The notes below the pieces were generated by a model. That model was given only the letters and a program-made list of their open reading frames with translations. It was not told the origin of the DNA and did no database searches. From contig JACKAZ010000003.1 of assembly GCA_020634795.1 (NCBI GenBank), forward strand, positions 248,001 through 312,000: a DNA stretch of 64,000 nucleotides, written 5' to 3'. The stretch is from Ardenticatenales bacterium. GTDB taxonomy: Bacteria; Chloroflexota; Anaerolineae; Ardenticatenales; Ardenticatenaceae. Positions 38,296 to 47,053 of the stretch are shown here, piece by piece (the first letter of the stretch is position 1; each line of letters begins with the position of its first letter). Made by a program: the position numbers and the translations under genes.

Positions 38296-39591
38296 ATGTT
38301 TCAAGCGGTACGCAATGCGTTCCGGCTTCCCGATCTGCGAGCAAAGATCCTCTACACCTTGGGGATCTTGCTCGTCTATCGTTTTGCGGCCCATGTGCCG
38401 GTGCCGGGGGTCGATCAAGACAAATTGGCCGAATTCTTCCTGAATAATACGCTCGGGCAGATCTACAACATCCTCTCTGGCGGGGCGTTGGAAAACTTCT
38501 CGATCATGGCGATGGGGGTCTATCCGTACATCACGGCCTCCATCATTATGCAGTTGCTGACCCCGATCATCCCCGCCTTGGAAGAGCTGCAAAAGGAAGG
38601 GGAGCAGGGACGGAACAAGATCAACCAGTACACCTATCGCCTGACCGTGCCCTTGGCCTTTCTGACTGGCTTGGGACAGATCGCCATCATGCGACAGGCC
38701 GAGGTGCTGCCCGATTTCGGTCTCAATTTGGCCTCGATCGCGACCCTGATGGCGCTGACCGCCGGGACGATGTTCGCTGTCTGGCTGGGTGATCTGATCA
38801 CCGAGCAAGGGATCGGTAACGGGATTTCGATCATCATCTTCGGCGGCATCGTGGCGGGGGCGCCCGGCATTGTCGCGCAGCTTACCCGCAACCCGCAGGA
38901 GTTGATCCTCTTCTTCTTGGTTATGATCGTGACGATTTTTATCATCGTCTTCGTCCAAGAAGGGCAGCGCCGTATCCCGGTGCAATACGGTCGGCAGATT
39001 CGGGGCCGCCGCACGCAGGGGGGGCAAAGCACCCACGTGCCGCTGCGGGTCAATGCGTCGGGGATGATCCCGATCATCTTCTCGCAGTCGATCATCATCT
39101 TCCCGGGCATCGTCGGCAGCTACCTGGCCACCATGAGCAACCCGACGCTTTCGAGCATCGGGCTGCGGATGGCCGACTGGTTCAGCGCAGGCTCGGTCTT
39201 TTACTGGATTGCCTATTTCATCCTGACCGTCGGCTTCACCTACTTCTACACCGATGTGGTTTTCCGCCAGCAGAACTTGGCCGAATCGCTGCGCCGGCAG
39301 GGGGGCTTTGTGCCGGGTATTCGCCCTGGACGGACGACCGAGAACTTCCTGACCCGTGTCATGATGCGTCTGACCTTCGTGGGGGCGATCTACCTCGGCT
39401 TGATCGCGATCTTGCCGTGGCTGGTCAGCCTGATCGTCCGCCCCTTTGGCGTGACCATCGACCCGGCGGGGAACACCTTCATCATCTCCAGCGTCGGTCT
39501 GTTGATCGTCGTGGGCGTGGTGTTGGATACGATGAAGCAGCTCGAAGCCCAGTTAACGATGCGTCACTACGAAGGTTTCATCCGACGCTAA
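38296..39591 (+). CDS. secY: protein translocase channel subunit SecY
   Basis: 431 residues from ATG 38296 (AAAAGGAGACAGTC upstream); the frame extends upstream into rplO without meaning. Ten membrane helices form the Sec channel. Conserved: LYTLGILLVYRFAAHVPVPGVD (helix 1), the plug region ILSGGALENFSIMAMGVYPYITASIIMQL, EQGIGNGISIIIFGGIV, the cytoplasmic loop EGQRRIPVQYGRQIRG, TSFTYFYT-like TVGFTYFYTDVVF, and RRQGGFVPGIRPGR. SecE and SecG are not nearby. Confidence 0.97.
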   Translation: MFQAVRNAFRLPDLRAKILYTLGILLVYRFAAHVPVPGVDQDKLAEFFLNNTLGQIYNILSGGALENFSIMAMGVYPYITASIIMQLLTPIIPALEELQKEGEQGRNKINQYTYRLTVPLAFLTGLGQIAIMRQAEVLPDFGLNLASIATLMALTAGTMFAVWLGDLITEQGIGNGISIIIFGGIVAGAPGIVAQLTRNPQELILFFLVMIVTIFIIVFVQEGQRRIPVQYGRQIRGRRTQGGQSTHVPLRVNASGMIPIIFSQSIIIFPGIVGSYLATMSNPTLSSIGLRMADWFSAGSVFYWIAYFILTVGFTYFYTDVVFRQQNLAESLRRQGGFVPGIRPGRTTENFLTRVMMRLTFVGAIYLGLIAILPWLVSLIVRPFGVTIDPAGNTFIISSVGLLIVVGVVLDTMKQLEAQLTMRHYEGFIRR

Positions 39592-39607
39592 CAAAGGAGC
39601 GACATTC

Positions 39608-40270
39608 GTGCCAACGACGTCACGCTTGTTCGTAGTACTCTTTGGGGCGCAAGGTTCCGGCAAAGGGACCCAAGCCCGCCTGCTACAAGATCGCTACGGT
39701 ATTCCGCAGATCGCCACGGGTGATCTTTTTCGACACAACCTGAAAAACAAAACGGAACTCGGCCAGCTCGCGCAGAGCTATATGGATCGGGGCGAGCTGG
39801 TTCCCGACGATGTGACCAACGCGATGGTGAAAGCGCGCCTAGAACGGGACGATACGGCACGGGGCGCCATTTTCGACGGTTATCCGCGTAACACGGCCCA
39901 AGCCCGCGCGCTCAGCGAGATTCTGGCCGAGCAGGGTGGCGAGGTTGGACGCGCCATCTACATCGATGTTTCGCACGATGCCCTGATGGATCGTCTGACG
40001 GGACGCCGGGTCTGCCGCAATTGCCAAGCGACCTACCACATGATCTTCAACCCGCCGCAGAGTGCGGGGGTCTGTGATCGCTGTGGCGGGCCGCTCTATC
40101 AGCGGGATGATGACAAAGATACCGACGCGATCGACCGCCGTTTGCAGCTCTACTTCGACGAAACGCTGCCCGTCATCGACTGGTACCGCTCGGAGGGGTT
40201 GCTGGCAGAAGTGGACGGCGATCAGGAGATAGCCCGTGTACAAACCGAGATCGTCGAGAAACTCTCGTAG
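39608..40270 (+). CDS. adk: adenylate kinase with zinc-type LID
   Basis: 220 residues from GTG 39608. It interconverts ATP, AMP and ADP. The P-loop GAQGSGKGTQ stands at 13-22, then ATGDLFRHNL (AMP binding), FDGYPRNTAQA, and RLTGRRVCRNCQATYH. The LID has four cysteines: CRNC and CDRC, the metal-binding form typical of Gram-positive and thermophilic enzymes. DAIDRRLQLYF follows. AAAGGAG lies before the start. It occupies the usual place between secY and map. Confidence 0.96.
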   Translation: MPTTSRLFVVLFGAQGSGKGTQARLLQDRYGIPQIATGDLFRHNLKNKTELGQLAQSYMDRGELVPDDVTNAMVKARLERDDTARGAIFDGYPRNTAQARALSEILAEQGGEVGRAIYIDVSHDALMDRLTGRRVCRNCQATYHMIFNPPQSAGVCDRCGGPLYQRDDDKDTDAIDRRLQLYFDETLPVIDWYRSEGLLAEVDGDQEIARVQTEIVEKLS

Positions 40271-40283
40271 ACCGTCGACCACC

Positions 40284-41039
40284 ATGATCATACTCAAGTC
40301 GTACCGTGAGATTCAGAAGATGCGCGAAGCGGGCCGTGTGGTGGCGCAGGCGCATCAACTGATCAAGGGAATGATCGAGCCGGGGGTCAGCACGCTGGCG
40401 TTGGATTTGGCAGTGGCCGATTTCATCCATCGCAAGGGCGGGACCTCCAGCTTCCTGAACTATCACGGCTTTCCGGCCCACACCTGCATCTCGGTCAACG
40501 AGGAGCTGGTGCATGGCATCCCCAGCGCCGAGCGCTGTTTGGCCGCGGGGGACATCGTGACGATCGACATTGGGGTGATCCTGGACGGCTACCATGGCGA
40601 TTCGGCATGGAGCTATGGCGTGGGGGAGATTAGCGCGGAAAAGCAGCGTTTGTTCGCTGTGACCGAAGCGGCGCTGTGGGACGGTATCGCCCAAGCCACG
40701 CGCGGCAACCGGTTGAGCGACATCAGCCGTGCGGTGCAGAAGACGGTAGAAGCGGCGGGCATGCACGTGGCACGCGAATATGTCGGTCACGGTATCGGTC
40801 GCAGTATGCACGAAGAGCCTCAACTGCCCAACTACTGGTTGCCCAGCATGAGACGGGGGCCACGGCTGCGCAGCGGCATGACGCTCGCCATCGAACCGAT
40901 GGTGCTGCTCGGCACGCACGAAACCGAAGTGTTAGCGGACGACTGGACGGTGATCAGCGCCGATCATTCCCCGACCGCGCACTTCGAGCATACGGTGGCG
41001 ATCACGCCGGATGGCCCGCAGATTCTGACGCTCCTGTAG
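40284..41039 (+). CDS. map: methionine aminopeptidase, type I
   Basis: 251 residues from ATG 40284. It removes the initiator Met from nascent proteins. Metal ligands are seen in IDIGVILDGYHGD (Asp-x10-Asp pair), EYVGHGIGRSMHEEPQLPNY (His), AIEPMVLLG (Glu) and HFEHTVAIT (Glu). LNYHGFPAHTCISVNEELVHGIP is the substrate-binding region with His. Length normal. infA, which commonly follows, is missing here. Confidence 0.96.
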   Translation: MIILKSYREIQKMREAGRVVAQAHQLIKGMIEPGVSTLALDLAVADFIHRKGGTSSFLNYHGFPAHTCISVNEELVHGIPSAERCLAAGDIVTIDIGVILDGYHGDSAWSYGVGEISAEKQRLFAVTEAALWDGIAQATRGNRLSDISRAVQKTVEAAGMHVAREYVGHGIGRSMHEEPQLPNYWLPSMRRGPRLRSGMTLAIEPMVLLGTHETEVLADDWTVISADHSPTAHFEHTVAITPDGPQILTLL

Positions 41040-41187
41040 TCGGGGCGCTAGAGGCACTGGCGGAGTGGGGGTTGAGTTCGTTAAATTTCCCCGTTTCGGC
41101 AACGCCCAGTCGGGCAACACGCGACACGCGACCGCCCTACAGAGCGCTGCTCGTGCACCGTTCGTAATGGGTATCAATCGCTAAATA

Positions 41188-41219
41188 AAATTGACAAAAA
41201 TGTCAATTTGTTCTATGAT
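41188..41219 (+). promoter_or_regulatory. strong promoter with a palindromic operator-like site
   Basis: TTGACA at 41191-41196 and TATGAT at 41214-41219 with a 17-base spacer. The -35 box lies in a perfect palindrome, AAATTGACA-AAAA-TGTCAATTT (41188-41209). It drives rpmJ and the alpha block. The upstream 150 bases after map hold no gene. Confidence 0.8.
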
Positions 41220-41278
41220 ACCACCTTGTATTCTCAACGATTTGCGGTCAAATCCGCATTCATAACGTAAACCCGTGG

Positions 41279-41297
41279 CCGGCACCTCGCGTGCCGG
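41279..41297 (+). promoter_or_regulatory. leader hairpin before rpmJ
   Basis: CCGGCAC, loop CTCGC, GTGCCGG: a 7-bp stem 23 bases before the GTG start, followed by TTCACTTTG. It could be an attenuator or a stabilising 5' structure. Confidence 0.45.
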
Positions 41298-41320
41298 TTC
41301 ACTTTGATGGGAGGAGACCG

Positions 41321-41437
41321 GTGAAAGTACGTCCTTCGGTCAAGCGGATGTGTGGTAACTGCCGCATCATCCGTCGTCGAGGCCGAGTTTATGTGATTTG
41401 CAGTTCCGACCCGAAGCACAAACAACGCCAAGGGTAG
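41321..41437 (+). CDS. rpmJ: 50S ribosomal protein L36, zinc-binding type
   Basis: A 38-residue protein from GTG 41321 with GGGAGGAG upstream. It reads [20 protein letters not shown] then [17 protein letters not shown]. The zinc ligands Cys11, Cys14, Cys27 and His33 are all intact. L36 is the smallest protein of the 50S subunit and stabilises 23S domain junctions. One residue (SSD in place of the usual N) is inserted before PKHKQRQG. It begins the alpha part of the cluster. Confidence 0.96.
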   Translation: MKVRPSVKRMCGNCRIIRRRGRVYVICSSDPKHKQRQG

Positions 41438-41439
41438 GT

Positions 41440-41617
41440 CAAAACGTTCGGGGCGCTGCGGCTGGCACTCCGGACGTTTTGCTGGAACTGAACGGGGTAC
41501 CGCTGTTGGCGCATTGCGTCTGGGCCTCTGCTGTGGATGCCACCACGTCCACGGTGGAGGCCAAGCTACACAACGCGACCGATATGTGCCTCTGAGGCGA
41601 CTACCGCAGGGTAGTCG
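41440..41617 (+). promoter_or_regulatory. structured gap between rpmJ and rpsM (candidate S4-type control site)
   Basis: Three folds: CAAAACGTTCGG (41440-41451) with CCGGACGTTTTG (41470-41481), 12 bp with one G-T; GGCCTC with GAGGCC around an inner CCACC/GGTGG hairpin, roughly 41521-41566; CGACTACC (41598-41605), loop GCAG, GGTAGTCG (41610-41617). No gene or good promoter is in the 223-base gap. In E. coli and Bacillus, S4 represses at the corresponding mRNA region; equivalence here is inference. Confidence 0.55.
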
Positions 41618-41660
41618 TTATCTCGTAACCGAAACGTCGTAAGTTAGGAGAAAACAACGT

Positions 41661-42041
41661 ATGGCTCGTATTGCTGGGATCGACTTGCCACGCGAAAAGC
41701 GTGTCGAGATCGCCCTCACATACATCTACGGAATCGGTCGGACGCGCAGCGCGCAGACGGTGGAACGGGCGCAGGTTAGCCCCGACACCCGCGTCCGCGA
41801 TCTGACCGAAGACGAAGTCGCGCGGCTGCGGGCGATCATCGAGAACGATTACATCGTGGAAGGTGATTTGCGCCGCGAGATCAACATGAACATCAAGCGT
41901 CTGCAAGAGATCGGCACCTATCGTGGTATGCGCCACCGCCGTAACTTGCCGCTACGCGGTCAGCGTACACGGACCAACGCGCGAACGCGCCGCGGTACGA
42001 AGAAGACGGTTGCTGGCAAGAAGAAGGCCGGCAAGAAGTAA
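41661..42041 (+). CDS. rpsM: 30S ribosomal protein S13
   Basis: 126 residues, ATG 41661, TAGGAG upstream. S13 contacts P-site tRNA and bridges subunits. [28 protein letters not shown], then the helix-two-turn-helix region, and [29 protein letters not shown], the conserved basic tail. The C-terminus is Lys-rich. Confidence 0.98.
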   Translation: MARIAGIDLPREKRVEIALTYIYGIGRTRSAQTVERAQVSPDTRVRDLTEDEVARLRAIIENDYIVEGDLRREINMNIKRLQEIGTYRGMRHRRNLPLRGQRTRTNARTRRGTKKTVAGKKKAGKK

Positions 42042-42053
42042 AGGAGCGAGGCA

Positions 42054-42458
42054 GTGGCACGTAGACAACAAACGACCAGTCGCCGTGGACAACGCCGCCG
42101 AGAGCGCAAAAATGTGCCTCACGGTCAAGCGCACATCCACGCGACTTTTAACAACACGATTATTACGATTACCGATCAGCAGGGCAACACCCTGGCTTGG
42201 GGGTCGGGCGGTACGGCGGGCTTCAAAGGCTCGCGCAAGAGCACGCCCTACGCCGCAGGCCAAGCGGCCCAGGCGGCCGCTCGCACCGCGGGCGACCATG
42301 GCGTGCGCGAAGTGGATGTTTTCGTCAAAGGCCCCGGGCCGGGTCGGGAACAGGCCATTCGCTCGCTGATGAGCAGTGGCCTGAAAGTTGTGAGTATTAT
42401 GGATGTGACCCCGCTTCCGCACAACGGTGTTCGCCCACCGAAGCGGCGACGGGTTTAG
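42054..42458 (+). CDS. rpsK: 30S ribosomal protein S11
   Basis: 134 residues from GTG 42054 (AAGGAGCGAGGCA before it). S11 lies on the platform by the mRNA exit. Motifs: [66 protein letters not shown], and the end [13 protein letters not shown]. Conserved Asn/Ile context of the isoaspartate site is present (FNNTII). Twelve bases after rpsM. Confidence 0.98.
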   Translation: MARRQQTTSRRGQRRRERKNVPHGQAHIHATFNNTIITITDQQGNTLAWGSGGTAGFKGSRKSTPYAAGQAAQAAARTAGDHGVREVDVFVKGPGPGREQAIRSLMSSGLKVVSIMDVTPLPHNGVRPPKRRRV

Positions 42459-42473
42459 GAGTGACAGAGAACT

Positions 42474-43109
42474 ATGGCTAGATATACCGACGCCGTTTGC
42501 AAGCTGTGCCGACGTGAAGGCGAGAAGCTCTTCCTGAAGGGTGAGCGCTGCTTTGGCCCAAAATGTGCCATCGAGCGCCGCGCCTATCCGCCGGGCATGC
42601 ACGGCCAACAGAACAATTTCCGCCGCAAGACCAGCGACTTCGGTTTGCAATTACGCGAGAAGCAAAAAGCACGTCGCATTTACGGCGTGCTGGAGCGCCA
42701 GTTCCGCAAGTACTTCGAAGATGCTCAGCGCTCCCCCGGCCTGACGGGTGAGAACCTGCTGCGCACGCTGGAATTGCGCTTGGATAACGTGGTCTACCGC
42801 TTGGGCTTTGCCGATTCTCGGGCGCAAGCACGCCAGTTGGTCAACCACGGCCACGTCCACGTCAACGGACGCCGTCTGGATATTCCCAGCGCGCTGGTGA
42901 GCGAAGGGGACATCATCACGGTGAGTGACAGCAGCCGCAACAAAACCTATTTCTCGGACTTGGCCGAGATGATCGGCAGCCGCTCGGTCCCCAGTTGGCT
43001 GTCGCTGGATGTGGACAAGCTGAGCGGTCGAGTCAACATGTTGCCGCAGCGTGGCGAGATCGAAACCACTGTGAACGAGCAGCTTATCGTCGAATACTAC
43101 TCGCGATAA
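42474..43109 (+). CDS. rpsD: 30S ribosomal protein S4, zinc-binding type
   Basis: 211 residues. A primary 16S binder and, in several bacteria, the repressor of this operon. Cys9, Cys12, Cys26 and Cys31 form a zinc site (CKLCRREG..., CFGPKC), lacking in E. coli but common in Gram-positive and thermophile S4. The S4 RNA-binding domain is [30 protein letters not shown]. Ends with [10 protein letters not shown], as usual. Confidence 0.97.
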   Translation: MARYTDAVCKLCRREGEKLFLKGERCFGPKCAIERRAYPPGMHGQQNNFRRKTSDFGLQLREKQKARRIYGVLERQFRKYFEDAQRSPGLTGENLLRTLELRLDNVVYRLGFADSRAQARQLVNHGHVHVNGRRLDIPSALVSEGDIITVSDSSRNKTYFSDLAEMIGSRSVPSWLSLDVDKLSGRVNMLPQRGEIETTVNEQLIVEYYSR

Positions 43110-43125
43110 CGGATTCCCGATCGTA

Positions 43126-43146
43126 CGCCCCCGCCGGTTGGGGGCG
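43126..43146 (+). promoter_or_regulatory. intercistronic hairpin, rpsD-rpoA
   Basis: CGCCCCC (43126-43132), loop GCCGGTT, GGGGGCG (43140-43146): a perfect 7-bp stem in the 88-base gap, 52 bases before the rpoA TTG. It may tune the ratio of rpoA to ribosomal proteins. Confidence 0.45.
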
Positions 43147-43197
43147 GTGCGACAGAGTTTATTCTAGGAAATAGGACTTCAATACAAAGGGGGAATC

Positions 43198-44214
43198 TTG
43201 GAACTCGTTTATCCACGCATCGAACATGAAGTAGTGACCAAAACCTATGGTCGCTTTGTCGTCAGTCCGCTGGAACATGGCTTTGGCACCACGGTGGGCA
43301 ACTCGCTTCGCCGCGTGCTGATCTCGTCCCTGTCCGGCGCAGCGGTTACATCGGTTCGTGTCACCGGTATCCACCACGAATTCAGCCCGATTCCGGGCGC
43401 GATGGAGGATATGACGCAACTGATTTTGAACCTGAAACAACTACGTATCAAGAGCTACAGCAAAGAGCCGATCCGCATTCGGCTGATCGCCCGAGGCGAG
43501 GGCCTCGTCACGGCGGCCGATCTGCAGGTGCCGAGTGAGCTGGAGCTGATGAATCCCGAGCTGGAGCTGTTGACGCTCGATTCCGATGAGTCGGAAGTGG
43601 AGATGGAGATGACCGTGCAGAGCGGACGGGGCTATTCCCCCGCCGACGAGCGTGGCCGTCTACCGATCGACGAAATTCCGGTCGACGCGATCTTCAGTCC
43701 CATCCGGCGCGTCCGCTTCGACGTGAGTCGCGAACGCTTCGATGTGGGGCGCGAGCGGGGTGGCACCGGCTTGGACTATGACCGACTGGTGCTGCACATC
43801 TGGACCGATGGCACCATCGATCCGGAAGATGCGCTTAGCCAAGCCTCGGCGGTCTTGGTGCGTCATTTCAATATCACCGCGACGCTCGGCGAGATGCCCG
43901 AAATGACCTTCGCGCTGCCGAGCGACCAAGAAGAGGGTGTGCCGACCGCGGTTGCCGACCGCCCCATCGACGATCTGGGCTTGCAGGTGCGGGCCTACAA
44001 CTGCCTCAAACGGGCGGGCATCAGCACGATGGGCGAGGTGATCGAGCGGTTGCACCAAGGGCGTGACGAAGTGTTGGCCATCCGCAACTTCGGCGAGAAA
44101 TCGTTGGAGGAGTTGTTGGAAGCGATGGTCGAGAAGGGCTTCGGCGCCTACTTGGAAGGGACCGAGTTCGACCCGAACGCCGCTGAGGATCTGGCGGAAG
44201 CCGCCGAGGAATAG
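43198..44214 (+). CDS. rpoA: RNA polymerase alpha subunit
   Basis: 338 residues from TTG 43198, fixed by AAAGGGGG upstream and the usual start ELVYPRIEHEV. The N-terminal assembly domain has GRFVVSPLEHGFGTTVGNSLRRVLISSLSGAAVTS and the rest of the dimerisation and beta/beta' contact surfaces to ~235. A flexible linker follows. The C-terminal domain (~260-315) shows LGLQVRAYNCLKRAGISTMGEVIERL and RNFGEKSLEELLEAM, the UP-element and activator contact surface. An acidic tail ends the chain. Confidence 0.97.
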   Translation: MELVYPRIEHEVVTKTYGRFVVSPLEHGFGTTVGNSLRRVLISSLSGAAVTSVRVTGIHHEFSPIPGAMEDMTQLILNLKQLRIKSYSKEPIRIRLIARGEGLVTAADLQVPSELELMNPELELLTLDSDESEVEMEMTVQSGRGYSPADERGRLPIDEIPVDAIFSPIRRVRFDVSRERFDVGRERGGTGLDYDRLVLHIWTDGTIDPEDALSQASAVLVRHFNITATLGEMPEMTFALPSDQEEGVPTAVADRPIDDLGLQVRAYNCLKRAGISTMGEVIERLHQGRDEVLAIRNFGEKSLEELLEAMVEKGFGAYLEGTEFDPNAAEDLAEAAEE

Positions 44215-44225
44215 GAACTGGGATC

Positions 44226-44600
44226 ATGAGACATCAAGTGAAAAAGCCCCACTTGGGGCGAGATGCGGCGCACCGTAAGGCGCTCTACCGCAATCTGATG
44301 ACCGAGCTTCTGCGCCACGAGCGCATCACGACGACCGAGGCCAAGGCCAAAGCCGTGCGCCCACGGGTCGAGAAGTTGATTACGAAGGCCATCCGCATGC
44401 AAGAGGCGGATCGCGGCAACCGCGCGGCGGCCCGCAAAGAGATCATGCGCCACCTGACCGATAAAGAGGTCATGTTCAAGCTGGTCGATGAGATCGCCCC
44501 TGATTTCAAGGAGCGACCGGGCGGCTACACCCGTATCGTCCGTCTCGGGACGCGCCGTGGTGATGGGGCGGAGATGGCGATTCTGGAGTTGGTGGACTAA
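44226..44600 (+). CDS. rplQ: 50S ribosomal protein L17
   Basis: 124 residues, the normal length. L17 lies near the tunnel exit. MRHQVKKPHLGRDAAHRKALYRNLMTELLRHERITTTEAKAKAVRPRVEKLITKA is the conserved N-terminal half, and GGYTRIVRLGTRRGDGAEMAILELV the C-terminal. It follows rpoA after 11 bases, the standard end of the alpha operon. Confidence 0.98.
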   Translation: MRHQVKKPHLGRDAAHRKALYRNLMTELLRHERITTTEAKAKAVRPRVEKLITKAIRMQEADRGNRAAARKEIMRHLTDKEVMFKLVDEIAPDFKERPGGYTRIVRLGTRRGDGAEMAILELVD

Positions 44601-44648
44601 GCAGCCCACCCGTGGCCGGGGCCGCTGAGCGGGGGCGCCGACCCACCC

Positions 44649-45401
44649 ATGGCACATTATCAAGCGACGATCGAATACGACGGAACGGCCTTTCACGGCT
44701 TTCAGCGGCAGGCGACGGTGCGCACCGTGCAAGCGGTGTTGGAAACACAGCTCGCCCAGTTGCAAGGGGGCGGGGCGGTTACCGTGCGCGGCGCGGGCCG
44801 CACCGATGCGGGCGTTCATGCCCGTGGGCAGGTGGTGGCTTTTGCGCTGAGCTGGCGCAAGACGGCGGACGAGCTGCATCATGCGCTCAACACGCTGCTG
44901 CCCGACGACCTGAGCGTGGCATCGCTCGCACCGTGCCGCGCCGACTTCCACCCGCGTTACGAGGCGCTGAGCCGACGCTATCGGTATACCGTGCTGAATA
45001 CGCCGCAACGCCATGCCTTGCAACAACGCTTTGCGTGGCACGAACGACGGCCGCTCGACGTGGTGGGCATGGCAGAGGCGGCGCAAGGGCTGGTGGGCGA
45101 ACATGACTTCGCCAGCTTTGGCCGCCCCATGACGGTGGACGGGCCGACGGTGCGCCACATGATGGCGCTGACGGTGGCGCGTCACGGCGATCTGATTCAG
45201 ATCGAACTGGAAGCCAACGCCTTTTTGTTCCGCATGGTGCGTTCCATCGTGGGCGCGCTACTGCGGGTGGGGCGGGGCGACGCGCCCGTGGCGTGGATCG
45301 AGGCGCTGTTGGCGGCCCGCGACCGAAGTCAAAATAGCACGGTGGTGGGACCGCAGGGGTTGTGCCTGATCGCGGTGCGCTATCCGTCCGATCCGACCTG
45401 A
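44649..45401 (+). CDS. truA: tRNA pseudouridine(38-40) synthase
   Basis: 250 residues. TruA converts U38-U40 in the anticodon arm to pseudouridine. Catalytic Asp is in GAGRTDAGVHARGQ. Other marks: IEYDGTAFHGFQRQATVRTVQ at the start, SRRYRYTVLN, HDFASFGRPM, and ANAFLFRMVRSIVGALLRVGRG. Commonly placed between rplQ and rplM, as here. Length normal. Confidence 0.95.
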   Translation: MAHYQATIEYDGTAFHGFQRQATVRTVQAVLETQLAQLQGGGAVTVRGAGRTDAGVHARGQVVAFALSWRKTADELHHALNTLLPDDLSVASLAPCRADFHPRYEALSRRYRYTVLNTPQRHALQQRFAWHERRPLDVVGMAEAAQGLVGEHDFASFGRPMTVDGPTVRHMMALTVARHGDLIQIELEANAFLFRMVRSIVGALLRVGRGDAPVAWIEALLAARDRSQNSTVVGPQGLCLIAVRYPSDPT

Positions 45402-45479
45402 ATGAAATGAAAATTGTCCGATCAGCCGCCCGCGTGGGGCTGTCAGTTGGATGCGACGACAAATGGAGTTTGGACACAA

Positions 45480-45914
45480 ATGAGTACGATTTCTGCAAAA
45501 GCGAGTGATGTGGAACGGCAATGGTGGGTGGTAGATGCCGAAGGGCAGACGCTGGGCCGCTTGGCCAGCCGCATCGCGCTGGTGCTGCGTGGCAAGCATA
45601 AGCCGATCTATACCCCGCACATCGACACCGGTGATTACGTCATCGTGATCAATGCGGACAAAGTGGCAACCACCGGCAAAAAGATTGACGAAAAGATCTA
45701 TTATCGTCATTCCGGCTACCCCGGTGGGCTGCGCGAGCGAACCCTGCGCGAACAGTTGGACAAAGCGCCGACCGAACCGATCCGGTTGGCGGTGAAGGGC
45801 ATGTTGCCCAAGAACAAGTTGGGGCGCCAGATGATCGAAAAGCTGAAGGTCTATGCGGGTCCCGATCATCCTCATGCGGCTCAGAAGCCTGAGCTGATTG
45901 AGTTTGAGATGTAA
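45480..45914 (+). CDS. rplM: 50S ribosomal protein L13
   Basis: 144 residues from ATG 45480. A weak site (TGGAG) lies 11 bases upstream; the earlier in-frame region (45414 on) is not conserved. An early 50S assembly protein. [50 protein letters not shown] is the typical beginning; [13 protein letters not shown] and [32 protein letters not shown] follow. It forms a pair with rpsI. Confidence 0.97.
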   Translation: MSTISAKASDVERQWWVVDAEGQTLGRLASRIALVLRGKHKPIYTPHIDTGDYVIVINADKVATTGKKIDEKIYYRHSGYPGGLRERTLREQLDKAPTEPIRLAVKGMLPKNKLGRQMIEKLKVYAGPDHPHAAQKPELIEFEM

Positions 45915-45925
45915 GGAGAGAATGA

Positions 45926-46351
45926 ATGAGCAATCCTATGACGGATCTGATTAGCACCGAAGGTCGCTATTTTTACGGTGTGGGGCGCCGCAAGAGCGCC
46001 TCGGCCCAGGTGCGCCTTTACCCCGAAGGGACGGGACGCATCATTGTCAATGGCAAGCCGGTCGACGAGTACTTCTCGCGCGAGATGGATCTGATCACCA
46101 TCGCCAACCCGCTGCAAGCGGCGGGCCACGCCAGCACGTTCGACATTACGGTGCGCGTGGTCGGGGGGGGTGTGACGGGTCAGGCCGACGCCGTGGCGCA
46201 TGGCGTAGCCCGCGCGTTGGTGGTCTACGACGAAGAGCTGCGCCCCACGATGCGACGGGGCGGCTACCTGACGCGGGATGCCCGCGTGAAGGAGCGCAAG
46301 AAGCCAGGTCTGAAGCGTGCCCGCAAGGCGCCGCAATATACCAAGCGCTAA
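45926..46351 (+). CDS. rpsI: 30S ribosomal protein S9
   Basis: 141 residues from ATG 45926 (TAAGGAG seven bases upstream; another ATG in a different frame lies at 45922). S9 reaches with its C-terminal tail to P-site tRNA. GVGRRKSASAQVRLYPEGTGRIIVNGKPVDEYF, GGGVTGQADAVAHGVARALV and the ending LTRDARVKERKKPGLKRARKAPQYTKR with the invariant final Lys-Arg are all present. Confidence 0.98.
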   Translation: MSNPMTDLISTEGRYFYGVGRRKSASAQVRLYPEGTGRIIVNGKPVDEYFSREMDLITIANPLQAAGHASTFDITVRVVGGGVTGQADAVAHGVARALVVYDEELRPTMRRGGYLTRDARVKERKKPGLKRARKAPQYTKR

Positions 46352-46401
46352 GCAACGGGTGGGGCCATGCTCTGCACCGGGCTGGCACTCTGAAAAAATA
46401 G

Positions 46402-46433
46402 CAACGCCCCAACCTTGTGTTGGGGCGTTGTTT
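46402..46433 (+). terminator. strong terminator closing the ribosomal cluster
   Basis: CAACGCCCCAAC (46402-46413) and GTTGGGGCGTTG (46419-46430) form a perfect 12-bp stem with loop CTTGT, followed by TTTG. Six A precede it on the left, so it works in both directions. The next 215 bases hold no gene; TCCTTCGACTGCGC near 46527 resembles a decayed piece of the dispersed repeat. Confidence 0.9.
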
Positions 46434-46649
46434 GTATCTGCTGTCAGGGGCTGGCGGGTAATCGGCGTTACGTCTCTTTAGGGTGCAAGGTGCAAAGAAC
46501 AAGGAAGAGGCACTATGCTCCGATTCTTCCTTCGACTGCGCGAACGGCGCTCTCGACTCTCGAACTAAACAAGGGGGACATCGCAGTCACGACAGTCGCA
46601 GCGCCTTGGTGCAATTCCCCACATCACCCCAATCGCCCTTCGCCATTCG

Positions 46650-46979
46650 CTATTCACCCTCCGTCGCCTTCCATGCGCCCAGCGCCTCGATCCCCGTCGC
46701 CAGCAGGCTGGTGGTGGCGATGAGTCCGGGCGGTACCAGCTTGCCCGTTTTCTCGAAGCGCCAGCCCATGACGCCGGTCAGCACCAGCGCAATCAACGAG
46801 GCGAGCGCGAGGCTGAGCCGCGGTCGCTTGAGGCTGAGCGCGGTGAGGAGGAGCGTGGCGACGCCGCTGCCACCACCGATGTAAAGCGATTCGTCGCTCC
46901 CCTCTTGGTAGCCTTTGAAGCCGCCAAACAGCAGCACGAGGCCGTAGAGCGGGAGGAAGAGTTGAGCAATCTTTTGCAT
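46650..46979 (-). CDS. TMEM14-like small membrane protein
   Basis: 109 residues, four hydrophobic helices. GFKGYQEGSDESLYIGGGSG after the first helix matches the Gly-rich loop of the TMEM14 family (G-x-x-K-A-G-S-x-x-S-L), and the further helices with small residues fit too. In eukaryotes members move fatty acids or haem precursors; bacterial and cyanobacterial ones are unstudied. GGAGAA lies eight bases before the ATG. It stands alone, converging on the rpsI terminator. Confidence 0.7.
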   Translation of the reverse strand: MQKIAQLFLPLYGLVLLFGGFKGYQEGSDESLYIGGGSGVATLLLTALSLKRPRLSLALASLIALVLTGVMGWRFEKTGKLVPPGLIATTSLLATGIEALGAWKATEGE

Positions 46980-47053
46980 GAGTAGTTCTCCAGAATGTGG
47001 CTTCTATCGCGGATGAATTGGTAGGTACGGCGCATGGGGCAAAGGGAATGAAA

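Noticed and set aside
46432..46649. short frames after the rpsI terminator
   Set aside because: They have no ribosome site and end in repeat-like or low-complexity sequence.
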